From positions 1,722,890 to 1,728,193 of the forward strand of contig CP070688.1 in assembly GCA_020353135.1 (NCBI GenBank): a stretch of DNA of 5,304 nt, given 5' to 3'. A model generated the notes under the pieces. It was not told where the DNA came from. It did no database searches and was given only the letters and a program-made list of their open reading frames with translations. Of the stretch, positions 1 to 5,194 are shown in pieces. How positions within the stretch are numbered: the first letter of the stretch is position 1; each line of letters begins with the position of its first letter. Both the position numbers and the translations under genes were made by a program. The DNA comes from Chloroflexota bacterium. Its GTDB lineage: Bacteria; Chloroflexota; Anaerolineae; Promineifilales; Promineifilaceae.

Positions 1-329
1 TCGGTTAGCTCATCGTCGTTTTCGTCCACGAACGATACCAGCCACCTGCTTTCTTCATAGTCGAAATACGCTTCGGCCGACCACTCTTGGCCGTCAATTG
101 CCTTGACGACTTCAAGAGCCTGAGCCGCTTCTTCGATGGCTAATTGGCGCATGCGCAAGACCGTCTCCAACTGGGCCACCTCGCGCCTGACATGCCGCAC
201 GCGCATGACATCTTCCAGGCGGGCCGAAGCATGCTGGAAGCGCAGGTTGAAGATCTCTTCCCGGGCGTTCTCCAGCAACTCCTCGATCTGGTCGTCGCTC
301 ATGTCTCGTAATTCAACAATACTAGCCAT
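1..329 (-). CDS. rpmC: 50S ribosomal protein L29 with C-terminal extension (partial)
   Basis: The frame starts at ATG 329, overlapping the rplP stop by one base (TGATG), and is still open at the left edge after 109 codons. Residues 1-65 are clear L29: VELRDMSDDQIEELLENAREEIFNLRFQ, with QHASARLEDVMRVRHVRREVAQLETVL following (given here as 5-32 and 32-58). This is the two-helix coiled hairpin that binds 23S rRNA at the tunnel exit next to L23. Typical L29 stops at 60-75 residues. Here it goes on through ALEVVKAIDGQEWSAEAYFD and a strand-like RWLVSF to an acidic VDENDDELT. rpsQ would normally come next, and the extension does not resemble S17. The core call is firm; the role of the extension is unknown. 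Confidence 0.92.
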   Translation of the reverse strand, partial: MASIVELRDMSDDQIEELLENAREEIFNLRFQHASARLEDVMRVRHVRREVAQLETVLRMRQLAIEEAAQALEVVKAIDGQEWSAEAYFDYEESRWLVSFVDENDDELT

Positions 330-745
330 CAGATACTCTCTTCTCTTGATACGATTTGGGTCTTGATCGGTAGTTTGTAGCCACCGCGCCTCAAAGCCTC
401 GCGGGCCACATCTTCAGGCACGCCGGCAACTTCAAACATGACCCGGCCCGGCTTAACGACAGCCACCCAGTGATCGACCGTTCCCTTTCCTTTGCCCATC
501 CGCGTCTCGGCCGGTTTTGCCGTTACCGGTTTGTCCGGGAAGATGCGAATCCAGTAGCGTCCACGGCGGCGCATTTGACGAACCACCGCCCGCCGCACAG
601 CCTCGATCTGCCGGCTGGTGATCCAGCCGGCCTCCGTGGCTTGCAGGCCAAAATCACCTTGCAGTAAACTGGTGCCGCCTTTGGCCATACCTCTCATTCG
701 GCCACGGAACTGCTTGCGGTATTTCACGCGTTTTGGCATTAACAT
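329..745 (-). CDS. rplP: 50S ribosomal protein L16
   Basis: A 138-residue protein, usual for bacterial L16 (136-144). It binds late in 50S assembly near the A-site tRNA elbow and supports peptide transfer and EF binding. It starts [19 protein letters not shown], with [36 protein letters not shown] across about 40-75, and the conserved RMGKGKG at 82-88. Then come [17 protein letters not shown] and the C-terminal [15 protein letters not shown] keep the ATG at 745 and not that at 739, because GGAG is eight bases before it and MLMPKRV is a common family start. The stop TGA shares its A with the rpmC ATG, a one-base overlap implying coupled translation. Confidence 0.98.
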   Translation of the reverse strand: MLMPKRVKYRKQFRGRMRGMAKGGTSLLQGDFGLQATEAGWITSRQIEAVRRAVVRQMRRRGRYWIRIFPDKPVTAKPAETRMGKGKGTVDHWVAVVKPGRVMFEVAGVPEDVAREALRRGGYKLPIKTQIVSREESI

Positions 746-766
746 GATTTCTTCTCCAGATTCTCG

Positions 767-1432
767 TTAGCCGCTGACGTAGACGTCCGTCGCCTCGCTC
801 TTCTGCGGAAGGACTTCGCCCTTGTAGATCCAGACCTTGACGCCAATTCGGCCGAATGTGGTGAGGGCTTCAGCGAAGCCGAAATCAAGATCAGCGCGAA
901 TCGTATTTCGCGGCACCTGGCCGTCCCAGATCTTCTCCTTCCGGGCCATTTCTGCGCCCGAGAGCCGGCCGCCGCATTCGATGCGAATGCCCTGGGCGCC
1001 CTGGCGCATCGCCTGAAGCGCGGCGCGCTTCATCGCTCTGCTGTGCGAGATGCGCCTGTTTAACTGCCCGGCGATATTCTCGGCCACCAATTGAGCGTCC
1101 AGATCTGGCATTGAGATCTCTTCTACGTCTAGCCTGACAGACTTGCCGGTCAGATTACGCAACTTACTGCGCAATTCCTTCACCGTGGCTCCCTTCCGAC
1201 CGATGACAATGCCGGGTTTAGACGTATAGAGCAAAATCTGGATCTGATTCGGAAAGCGCTCGATTTCGATCCGTGAAATGCCGGCCCGCGGCAACTCCGC
1301 GATGATCAACCGGCGGATGGCGAAGTCCTCGTGCAGGAGTTCTCTGTACCGATCACCCTCAGCATACCAACGGGTATTCCAATCACGTATTACCTTAAGA
1401 CGAAATCCAACTGGATGTACTTTACGTCCCAA
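767..1432 (-). CDS. rpsC: 30S ribosomal protein S3
   Basis: A 221-residue S3 (family about 210-240), part of the mRNA entry site and its helicase activity on the 30S head. It begins GRKVHPVGFRLKVIRDWNTRW. The type-2 KH domain has its GxxG loop as GRKG at 78-81 within KPGIVIGRKGATV. The C-terminal domain shows SRAMKRAALQAMRQGAQG (131-148), GGRLSGAEMAR (154-164), and VPRNTIRADLDFGFAEA (173-189), ending in the strand GVKVWIYKGE. The start codon is TTG at 1432: this is where S3 proteins begin, GGAG lies eight bases upstream, directly after the rplV stop, and no ATG or GTG fits better. Ends in TAA, 21 nt before rplP. Confidence 0.97.
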   Translation of the reverse strand: MGRKVHPVGFRLKVIRDWNTRWYAEGDRYRELLHEDFAIRRLIIAELPRAGISRIEIERFPNQIQILLYTSKPGIVIGRKGATVKELRSKLRNLTGKSVRLDVEEISMPDLDAQLVAENIAGQLNRRISHSRAMKRAALQAMRQGAQGIRIECGGRLSGAEMARKEKIWDGQVPRNTIRADLDFGFAEALTTFGRIGVKVWIYKGEVLPQKSEATDVYVSG

Positions 1433-1444
1433 CGTCGCTACTCC
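1430..1444 (-). promoter_or_regulatory. rpsC ribosome binding site and TTG start
   Basis: The rplV stop TAA (1447-1445) is followed at once by GGAG (1444-1441), eight bases, and TTG (1432-1430). The protein after this TTG starts GRKVHPVGFR, the conserved S3 N-terminus, so the TTG is the start. The other complete genes in the window start with ATG. Confidence 0.85.
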
Positions 1445-1822
1445 TTAAAGTGTATAGTCCATTACTTCGCGCTCGGCCAGCGTGACGGTAATGTGCGTTG
1501 ATCGTCGCAATATCGGCTTGAAACGGCCGCGGGCGCCAAATCGGCCGCCATAGGGAGCCAGCCGGCGTCGAGGCCCTTCATCGGCAAATGTCCGGCTAAC
1601 GAACAACTCGTCAATTTCCAAACCGTAATTCTGCTCAGCATTGGCCACGGCCGATTGCACAAGCTTGAAAACAGGTTCGGCCGCCTTATTCGGCATGAAG
1701 CGTAAGACGTCCAGCGCCTCGGACGCATCCTTGCCCCGAATCGTATCCAGAACCAATCTCACTTTCTGGGCCGAGATCGGGATATGACGAGCGACTGCTT
1801 TGACTTCAAATGCTTCGGCCAT
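1445..1822 (-). CDS. rplV: 50S ribosomal protein L22
   Basis: A 125-residue L22 (often 110-120). L22 binds all domains of 23S rRNA and, with L4, forms the narrow part of the exit tunnel. The globular part shows ARHIPISAQKVRLVLDTIRGK (11-31), LRFMPNKAAEPVFKLVQSA (40-58) and VANAEQNYGL (59-68). The tunnel beta-hairpin follows DEGP at 81-84 and ends in RRSTHITV at 106-113. The hairpin seems about four residues longer than in E. coli-type L22, with APYGG near its tip, and there is a short tail EREVMDYTL. The start is two bases after the rpsS stop. The nearest GAGG is 12 bases upstream, so translation is probably coupled to rpsS. Ends in TAA. Confidence 0.97.
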   Translation of the reverse strand: MAEAFEVKAVARHIPISAQKVRLVLDTIRGKDASEALDVLRFMPNKAAEPVFKLVQSAVANAEQNYGLEIDELFVSRTFADEGPRRRLAPYGGRFGARGRFKPILRRSTHITVTLAEREVMDYTL

Positions 1823-1824
1823 GA

Positions 1825-2106
1825 TTATCGTCGTCCTCTTTTCTCGGCTCGTGAGATGTGGCCACGATAGGTGCGCGTCGGCGCGAATTCTCCCAATTTG
1901 TGACCGACCATGTTTTCGGTGATGTAGATGGGAACGTGACGTCGCCCATCGTGCACGGCAATCGTGTGCCCAACCATCTGCGGGAAGATCGTGCTGGCCC
2001 GCGACCAGGTGCGCAAGACCTGCCGCCCACCGGATTGATTGAGCGCTTCTACTCTGGCCAGAAGTTTCGGGTCAACAAACGGCCCTTTCTTTAATGATCG
2101 TGACAT
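1825..2106 (-). CDS. rpsS: 30S ribosomal protein S19
   Basis: A 93-residue protein (family about 88-95) of the 30S head, where it contacts S13 and the tRNA/subunit bridge area. It starts [15 protein letters not shown], with [22 protein letters not shown] at about 34-55 (the core RNA-binding part) and the signature [27 protein letters not shown] at about 57-83. The ATG at 2106 is preceded by AGGAG, whose first two bases lie in the rplB stop codon, with 8-nt spacing; the gap to rplB is 11 nt. The gene ends in TAA two bases before the rplV ATG. It is complete and ordinary. Confidence 0.98.
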   Translation of the reverse strand: MSRSLKKGPFVDPKLLARVEALNQSGGRQVLRTWSRASTIFPQMVGHTIAVHDGRRHVPIYITENMVGHKLGEFAPTRTYRGHISRAEKRGRR

Positions 2107-2117
2107 GGTGTTGTCTC

Positions 2118-2957
2118 CTACCGGCGCTTCTTCGAACGACGACGAAATATGAATTTGTCGGTCGACTTATTACGCCGGGTTCTTTTGCCTTGTGCCGGCT
2201 GACCCCAGGGTGTTTTCGGCCCGGGCATGCCTATTGGCGAACGGCCCTCGCCGCCGCCATGCGGATGGTCATTGGGGTTCATCGCCGAACCGCGAACCGT
2301 GGGTCGTATGCCTAGATGGCGCCTGCGTCCCGCCTTACCCAGTTTCACATTGCCGTGCTCGACATTGCCTACCTGGCCAATTGTCGCCAGGCAATCCTGC
2401 CGGATAAACCGCTCTTCTCCAGACGGCAGCCGAACAATAGCGTACTCAGCGCCTTCCTTGGCCAACAATTGGGCCGAGGTGCCCGCGGAGCGCACAAGTT
2501 GACCTCCACGACCAACCTGTATTTCGACATTATGGATCATTGTGCCCTGGGGAATGCTGCGCAGCGGCAATGTATTTCCCGGCCGAATTTCGGCTCGTTG
2601 GGAGCTTATCACTGTGTCGCCTACCTTCTGGCCAAGCGGGGCGATTATGTAACGCTTATCGCCATCGGCGTATACCACCAGGGCAATTCGCGCCGAACGA
2701 TTGGGGTCGTACTCGATTGACTTAACCGTTCCAGGCACGTCGATCTTATCCCGCCGGAAATCAATCTGGCGATAGCGACGACGGTGACCACCGCCACGAT
2801 GACGCACCGTGATCTTGCCACGCGAATTACGGCCGGCGTGTTTACGCAAACCTGTCGTCAATGATTTGACCGGCGTCGTATGCGTTATTTCTTCAAACGT
2901 CTGGCCGCTCATATCACGGCGGCCAGGTGACGTTGGCTTAAATACCTTTATCGGCAT
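2118..2957 (-). CDS. rplB: 50S ribosomal protein L2
   Basis: A 279-residue protein, close to the usual 273-280. L2 binds 23S rRNA, helps join the subunits and is needed for peptidyl-transferase activity. It has the basic N-terminal region [22 protein letters not shown] (positions 42-63, with breaks in conservation), the OB-fold and SH3-like RNA-binding domains through about residue 200, and the C-terminal signature [15 protein letters not shown] at 225-239. The histidines at 231 and 233 include the counterpart of the essential E. coli His229. The tail [16 protein letters not shown] is typical. The start has GGAGG four bases upstream, and the TAG stop overlaps the rpsS ribosome binding site. 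No defect is visible. Confidence 0.98.
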   Translation of the reverse strand: MPIKVFKPTSPGRRDMSGQTFEEITHTTPVKSLTTGLRKHAGRNSRGKITVRHRGGGHRRRYRQIDFRRDKIDVPGTVKSIEYDPNRSARIALVVYADGDKRYIIAPLGQKVGDTVISSQRAEIRPGNTLPLRSIPQGTMIHNVEIQVGRGGQLVRSAGTSAQLLAKEGAEYAIVRLPSGEERFIRQDCLATIGQVGNVEHGNVKLGKAGRRRHLGIRPTVRGSAMNPNDHPHGGGEGRSPIGMPGPKTPWGQPAQGKRTRRNKSTDKFIFRRRSKKRR

Positions 2958-3036
2958 AAATCCTCCAGAGACGGACGCCAGCGCGGCCGATGTCCAGGAA
3001 CGTACCCCGGGCTAGCGGCGCACGCCTCATCCCTGC
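2958..3036 (-). other. rplW-rplB intergenic spacer (79 nt)
   Basis: A GC-rich spacer. A weak stem is possible from GGAC and GTCC (2992-2995 with 2973-2976) enclosing GCC/GGC, with a bulge. At its end GGAGG (2966-2962) precedes the rplB ATG by four bases, a strong but closely spaced ribosome binding site. I saw no promoter or terminator and no gene I would call. Confidence 0.4.
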
Positions 3037-3333
3037 TTATCCTACGCCCTCAAATAGATCAATTCGGCCACCTGGGGCAAGGGTAACGATGGCCTTCTTA
3101 TAACCCGCCCTGCGAACGGTCACTCGTCGCCAGCGCCGGGCGCGCTTGGCCGGCATGTTTGATACGCGTACTTTTTCCACTTCGACGTCAGGCCAGGCCA
3201 ACTCTATCGCTTCTTTAATCTGCATTTTGTTGGCCCGATTGTCGACGACAAACGTATACTGATTCAGTTCTGAGGCCATGAGGCTACTCTTCTCCGTAAT
3301 CACCGGCCGGCGAATGATTTCACGCCAATGCAT
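3037..3333 (-). CDS. rplW: 50S ribosomal protein L23
   Basis: A 98-residue protein, normal for bacterial L23 (about 95-100). L23 binds 23S rRNA at the tunnel exit and is the docking site for trigger factor and SRP. It shows RRPVITEKS at about 8-16, containing the conserved Glu used for trigger factor docking in this family, YTFVVDNRANKMQIKEAIE at 26-44, the basic extended loop PAKRARRWRRVTVRRAGYKKA at about 61-81, and a final strand and tail PGGRIDLFEGVG. The ATG at 3333 lies three bases after the rplD stop, with its ribosome binding site inside rplD. The gene ends in TAA and is followed by a 79-nt spacer before rplB. Confidence 0.97.
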   Translation of the reverse strand: MHWREIIRRPVITEKSSLMASELNQYTFVVDNRANKMQIKEAIELAWPDVEVEKVRVSNMPAKRARRWRRVTVRRAGYKKAIVTLAPGGRIDLFEGVG

Positions 3334-3336
3334 CGA

Positions 3337-3348
3337 TTACTCCTCCTC
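3337..3348 (-). promoter_or_regulatory. rplW ribosome binding site inside the end of rplD
   Basis: The last three sense codons of rplD, GAG GAG GAG, are followed by TAA TCG and then the rplW ATG at 3333. They form a long purine-rich Shine-Dalgarno site six bases before the start. The poly-glutamate end of L4 and the translation signal of L23 therefore use the same bases, which suggests translational coupling of the two genes. Confidence 0.8.
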
Positions 3349-3567
3349 TTCCGTCGAATCAGGCAGTTCGTCTAACTCGGCCACGGCCGGTACGCTGCCC
3401 TCTGGACCAAGATAGCCCTGAATGACTTCTAAGGCCGCCAGCGGCATGACGATTTTATGATGGCCCAGCAGGTCTTGAATGTTTAGATATCCGGCTCTCA
3501 GCGTCTTGACGTCGGTCAGGTTGCGAACCGATTTCTCCACGCTTTCGTTTGACTCGCCAATTAACAC
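3337..3567 (-). CDS. rplD: L4 C-terminal part, possible re-initiated fragment
   Basis: This 76-codon frame is in phase with rplD and begins at a GTG ten codons after the internal stop. It encodes the second half of the L4 globular domain (LIGESNESVEKSVRNL, then TLRAGYLNIQDLLGHHKIVM) and the acidic tail. GGGAAAGG lies upstream, but its last base is 11 nt from the GTG, a loose spacing for a ribosome binding site. Independent translation by re-initiation is therefore possible but weakly supported. Its last codons, GAG GAG GAG, also form the ribosome binding site of rplW. That the protein segment belongs to L4 is secure; that it is a separate gene is speculation. Confidence 0.35.
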   Translation of the reverse strand: MLIGESNESVEKSVRNLTDVKTLRAGYLNIQDLLGHHKIVMPLAALEVIQGYLGPEGSVPAVAELDELPDSTEEEE

Positions 3568-3594
3568 CAGCGTGCTGGCCTTTCCCGTCAGTTC

Positions 3595-3597
3595 TTA
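3595..3597 (-). other. In-frame TAA stop inside rplD
   Basis: The codons around it read GGA ATC CTA TAA GAA CTG ACG, and the protein reads EIVGIL, stop, ELTGKASTLVLIGES. The frame upstream and downstream is identical: the two segments start 456 bases apart, exactly 152 codons. A Lys, Gln or Glu codon would restore a normal helix. TAA also ends rplC, rplW, rpsS, rplV, rpsC and rplD itself, so it is a working stop codon in this organism. Confidence 0.95.
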
Positions 3598-4023
3598 TAG
3601 GATTCCGACGATTTCTTTGGTCTTGGGTTCCGACATTTCCAACGCGTCCAGGATCACGATATCGTCGTTCTGAGCTTTTGCGCTCAGCGCTGATCGCAGC
3701 GCTGCCCGGCGCATTTTACGTGGCATATCCTGCTCGTATGATCTTGGCCGTGGGCCATGAGCTACACCGCCGCCCACGAAGATCGGCGCGCGCCGGCTGC
3801 CATGTCGCGCTCGGCCGGTACCTTTCTGACGATACCACTTGGCCCCGGTTCGCCTGACTTCCGAGCGGCTCTTGGTGTAGTGCGTACCGCGTCGCCGGTT
3901 AGCCAACTGGCGGACTAATGCCTGGTGCATCAGGTCGCGGTTGATATTTGCTTCGAATATGCTGGCCGGCAAGTCGACTGCGCCAACCGTCTTGCCGCCC
4001 ATGTTGAGAACTGAAACCTTCAT
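3595..4023 (-). CDS. rplD: L4 N-terminal part, as it would be translated up to the internal stop
   Basis: These 142 residues would be made if the TAA at 3597-3595 terminates. They include the N-terminal strand-helix unit, the whole basic tunnel-lining loop (about 45-100), the helix PRKMRRAALRSALSAKA and the strand DDIVILDALEM, ending in the helix EPKTKEIVGIL. About a third of the globular alpha/beta domain would be missing, since normal L4 proteins run to roughly 200-210 residues. ATG 4023 is 13 nt after the rplC stop with a strong GGAGAGGA ribosome binding site. On its own the fragment would probably fold poorly, unless it pairs with the C-terminal piece. This entry is part of the full rplD locus listed separately. 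Confidence 0.6.
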   Translation of the reverse strand: MKVSVLNMGGKTVGAVDLPASIFEANINRDLMHQALVRQLANRRRGTHYTKSRSEVRRTGAKWYRQKGTGRARHGSRRAPIFVGGGVAHGPRPRSYEQDMPRKMRRAALRSALSAKAQNDDIVILDALEMSEPKTKEIVGIL

Positions 4024-4036
4024 CGCGTCCTCTCCA

Positions 4037-4705
4037 TTATCCCTTTGCCGCGTCGCGAATCATCACCAGGCCGCCCTTGGCGCCAGGCACGCTTCCCTTC
4101 ACCGCAATGAGATTACGTTCCGGGTCGATGCGAACGACTTCCAAATTCTGCGACGTTACTCGTTCGTTTCCCATGCGGCCGGCCATACGTTGACCTTTGA
4201 TAACCCGGCTCATGCCAGATGTGGCCCCGATAGAGCCAGGCGCACGTTGGCGATCCGACTGACCATGCGTTTTTGGCCCGCCGCTGAAGCCGTGACGCTT
4301 CACAACGCCGGCAAAGCCACGCCCTTTCGAGCGGCCGACAACGTCGACCCGGTCGCCAGATTCAAATTGATCGACAGTAAGTATTTGGCCAACCTCATAC
4401 TCAGCAGCGCTGCGGGTTCGGATCTCGCGCAAGTGGCGTACTGCTGGTATCCCGGCCGATTCCTTACGGTGCGGGTGCTTGGCATTCGCTTTCAACAGGC
4501 CCAGATGACCTCGCTCCGGCCGCGTCAGGCGAGTCTCTTTGACTTCCCCGAAGCCAAGCTGGACGGCGTTGTAGCCATCCGGTTCGCTCAATTTAACTTG
4601 TGTGATGTAGCATGGCCCTGCTTGAATGATCGTCGCCGGCGCCACAATGCCGTCGTCGTCTATTACCTGGGTCATGCCCACTTTCACGCCTAGTAAACCT
4701 TTCAT
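4037..4705 (-). CDS. rplC: 50S ribosomal protein L3
   Basis: A 222-residue L3, somewhat longer than the usual 205-215. L3 binds 23S rRNA early in assembly and sends a loop toward the peptidyl-transferase centre. It begins [13 protein letters not shown]. The signature [20 protein letters not shown] is at about 124-143 and RAPGSIG at 154-160, followed by the loop tip ATSGMS and [13 protein letters not shown]. An insertion-like segment with [18 protein letters not shown] lies near 77-94. I chose ATG 4705 because GGGAGG sits six bases upstream; a TTG at 4711 would abut that site and add only two residues. The gene ends in TAA, 13 nt before rplD. The usual Thr-Pro-Gly at the loop tip is Gly-Met-Ser here. 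Confidence 0.97.
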   Translation of the reverse strand: MKGLLGVKVGMTQVIDDDGIVAPATIIQAGPCYITQVKLSEPDGYNAVQLGFGEVKETRLTRPERGHLGLLKANAKHPHRKESAGIPAVRHLREIRTRSAAEYEVGQILTVDQFESGDRVDVVGRSKGRGFAGVVKRHGFSGGPKTHGQSDRQRAPGSIGATSGMSRVIKGQRMAGRMGNERVTSQNLEVVRIDPERNLIAVKGSVPGAKGGLVMIRDAAKG

Positions 4706-4823
4706 TAACAACCTCCCGGGACTGCCAGCTACCAGGCCAGAGCCGCATCATCCGTGTGGTTGGAGATTGAAAGCCTCATTACCTTCATGTCCGGCCTTCA
4801 ATCTCGGCAATCATTATTCCGTT
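4706..4823 (-). other. rpsJ-rplC intergenic spacer (118 nt)
   Basis: This is the longest spacer in the window. From its transcription start side it holds the 13-bp hairpin (4763-4805), then a small imperfect stem (CTG-CC with GG-CAG, about 4722-4740), then GGGAGG at 4717-4712, six bases before the rplC ATG at 4705. A 19-codon frame begins with ATG at 4788 in the hairpin loop and ends with TAG at 4731-4729; AAGG in the hairpin stem sits six bases before it. It is too short to call as a gene. I saw no convincing -35/-10 pair. Confidence 0.5.
4763..4805 (-). promoter_or_regulatory. 13-bp RNA hairpin in the rpsJ-rplC spacer
   Basis: In the transcript the 5' arm is GAGATTGAAGGCC (4805-4793) and the 3' arm is GGCTTTCAATCTC (4775-4763), with a 17-nt loop. 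All 13 positions pair, counting one G-U wobble. Read from the plus strand the same position would be an A/C mismatch, so the structure is better in the coding-strand RNA. Outside the stem, TTG and CAA could add three pairs across a bulge. No T-run follows, so it is not a classic intrinsic terminator. It could be an mRNA processing or stability site, a ribosomal-protein binding site, or a copy of a dispersed palindrome. The structure is seen; the function is unknown. Confidence 0.6.
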
Positions 4824-5129
4824 CTAGATCGAAATCTCAATGTCTACACCAGCCGGCAGGTTAAGCCGCATCAAGGTGTCAATCGTCTTCGAATCGGGAT
4901 TGAGCACGTCAAGCAGACGCTTATGCGTGCGGATCTCAAAGTGTTCATGCGAGTCCTTGTCGATGAAGGTACTGCGACGAACCGTGAAGCGCTCGACGCG
5001 CGTCGGGAGCGGAACTGGGCCGATGATCTGGGCACCTGTACGCTCGGCCGTATCGACAATACGCTTGGTCGACTGATCAAGTACCCGGTGATCGTATGCT
5101 TTTAGACGAATGCGAATCTTTTGTGCCAT
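4824..5129 (-). CDS. rpsJ: 30S ribosomal protein S10
   Basis: A 101-residue protein (family usually 101-105) that binds the head of the 30S subunit and, as NusE, takes part in antitermination with NusB. It starts [17 protein letters not shown]. The family signature [14 protein letters not shown] lies near residues 37-50, and the loop region ends in [13 protein letters not shown] around 64-76. The C-terminus [11 protein letters not shown] is typical. The ATG at 5129 is preceded by TGAGG with 5-nt spacing and the gene ends in TAG. It is the first ribosomal-protein gene after tuf and is separated from rplC by an unusually long 118-nt spacer with a hairpin. Nothing is missing from the protein. 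Confidence 0.98.
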   Translation of the reverse strand: MAQKIRIRLKAYDHRVLDQSTKRIVDTAERTGAQIIGPVPLPTRVERFTVRRSTFIDKDSHEHFEIRTHKRLLDVLNPDSKTIDTLMRLNLPAGVDIEISI

Positions 5130-5194
5130 GCGCGCCTCATTGATAAGGGCGAGGTTCTGTGTCCAACGTCCTTATCCATTTGCTATTCTTCTTG
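5130..5194 (-). other. tuf-rpsJ spacer with imperfect inverted repeat and rpsJ ribosome binding site
   Basis: This 65-nt spacer holds an inverted repeat with arms at 5167-5176 and 5142-5151. The core GATAAGG/CCTTATC is 7 bp and perfect, followed by one A/C mismatch and two more pairs, around a 15-nt loop. No T-run follows it, so it does not look like an intrinsic terminator. Downstream of the repeat is TGAGG at 5139-5135, five bases before the rpsJ ATG, a good Shine-Dalgarno site. In E. coli, L4 regulates this operon through a leader upstream of rpsJ. Whether this repeat has any such role here is inference. I found no convincing promoter. Confidence 0.5.

Larger units (their letters stand above)
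3337..4023 (-). pseudogene. rplD: 50S ribosomal protein L4 gene interrupted by an in-frame stop
   Basis: The full frame from ATG 4023 to TAA 3337-3339 has 228 codons before the stop, and codon 143 is TAA. Both sides are clear L4 sequence in the same frame, so there is no frameshift. L4 binds 23S rRNA and lines the exit tunnel; in E. coli it also represses the S10 operon. The N-terminal part carries the tunnel loop (WYRQKGTGRARHGS, about 63-76, and GGGVAHGPRPRSY, 84-96). The part after the stop carries STLVLIGES, the RNLTDVKTLRAGYLNIQDLL segment and a final strand and helix. Residues 206-228 form an acidic tail ending in EEEE. The start has GGAGAGGA 4-8 bases upstream. A single base change from AAA, CAA or GAA would explain the stop. 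I cannot tell an error from a real mutation or a split gene. Confidence 0.85.

Noticed and set aside
2938..3030. A 30-codon frame from ATG 3030 through the rplW-rplB spacer into rplB
   Set aside because: No properly spaced ribosome binding site, no recognisable sequence, and it overlaps the rplB start; most likely chance.
3337..4023. Stop codon reassignment (TAA read as an amino acid) to explain rplD
   Set aside because: TAA is the true end of rplC, rplW, rpsS, rplV, rpsC and rplD in this window, and those proteins stop at their normal lengths.
3337..4023. A frameshift or programmed frameshift in rplD
   Set aside because: The two halves are in the same frame (start-to-start distance 456, a multiple of three), so only a substitution is needed.
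3941..4693. A 250-codon open frame on the plus strand opposite rplC and rplD
   Set aside because: It is the antisense shadow of two certain ribosomal genes, with composition driven by their codons and no family resemblance.
4706..4711. TTG at 4711 as the rplC start, giving two extra residues
   Set aside because: The GGGAGG site would abut it with no spacing, while ATG 4705 has six bases and gives the conserved [13 protein letters not shown] start.
4763..4805. Intrinsic terminator after rpsJ
   Set aside because: The stem is good, but no run of T follows in the transcript, and rplC continues the same operon.
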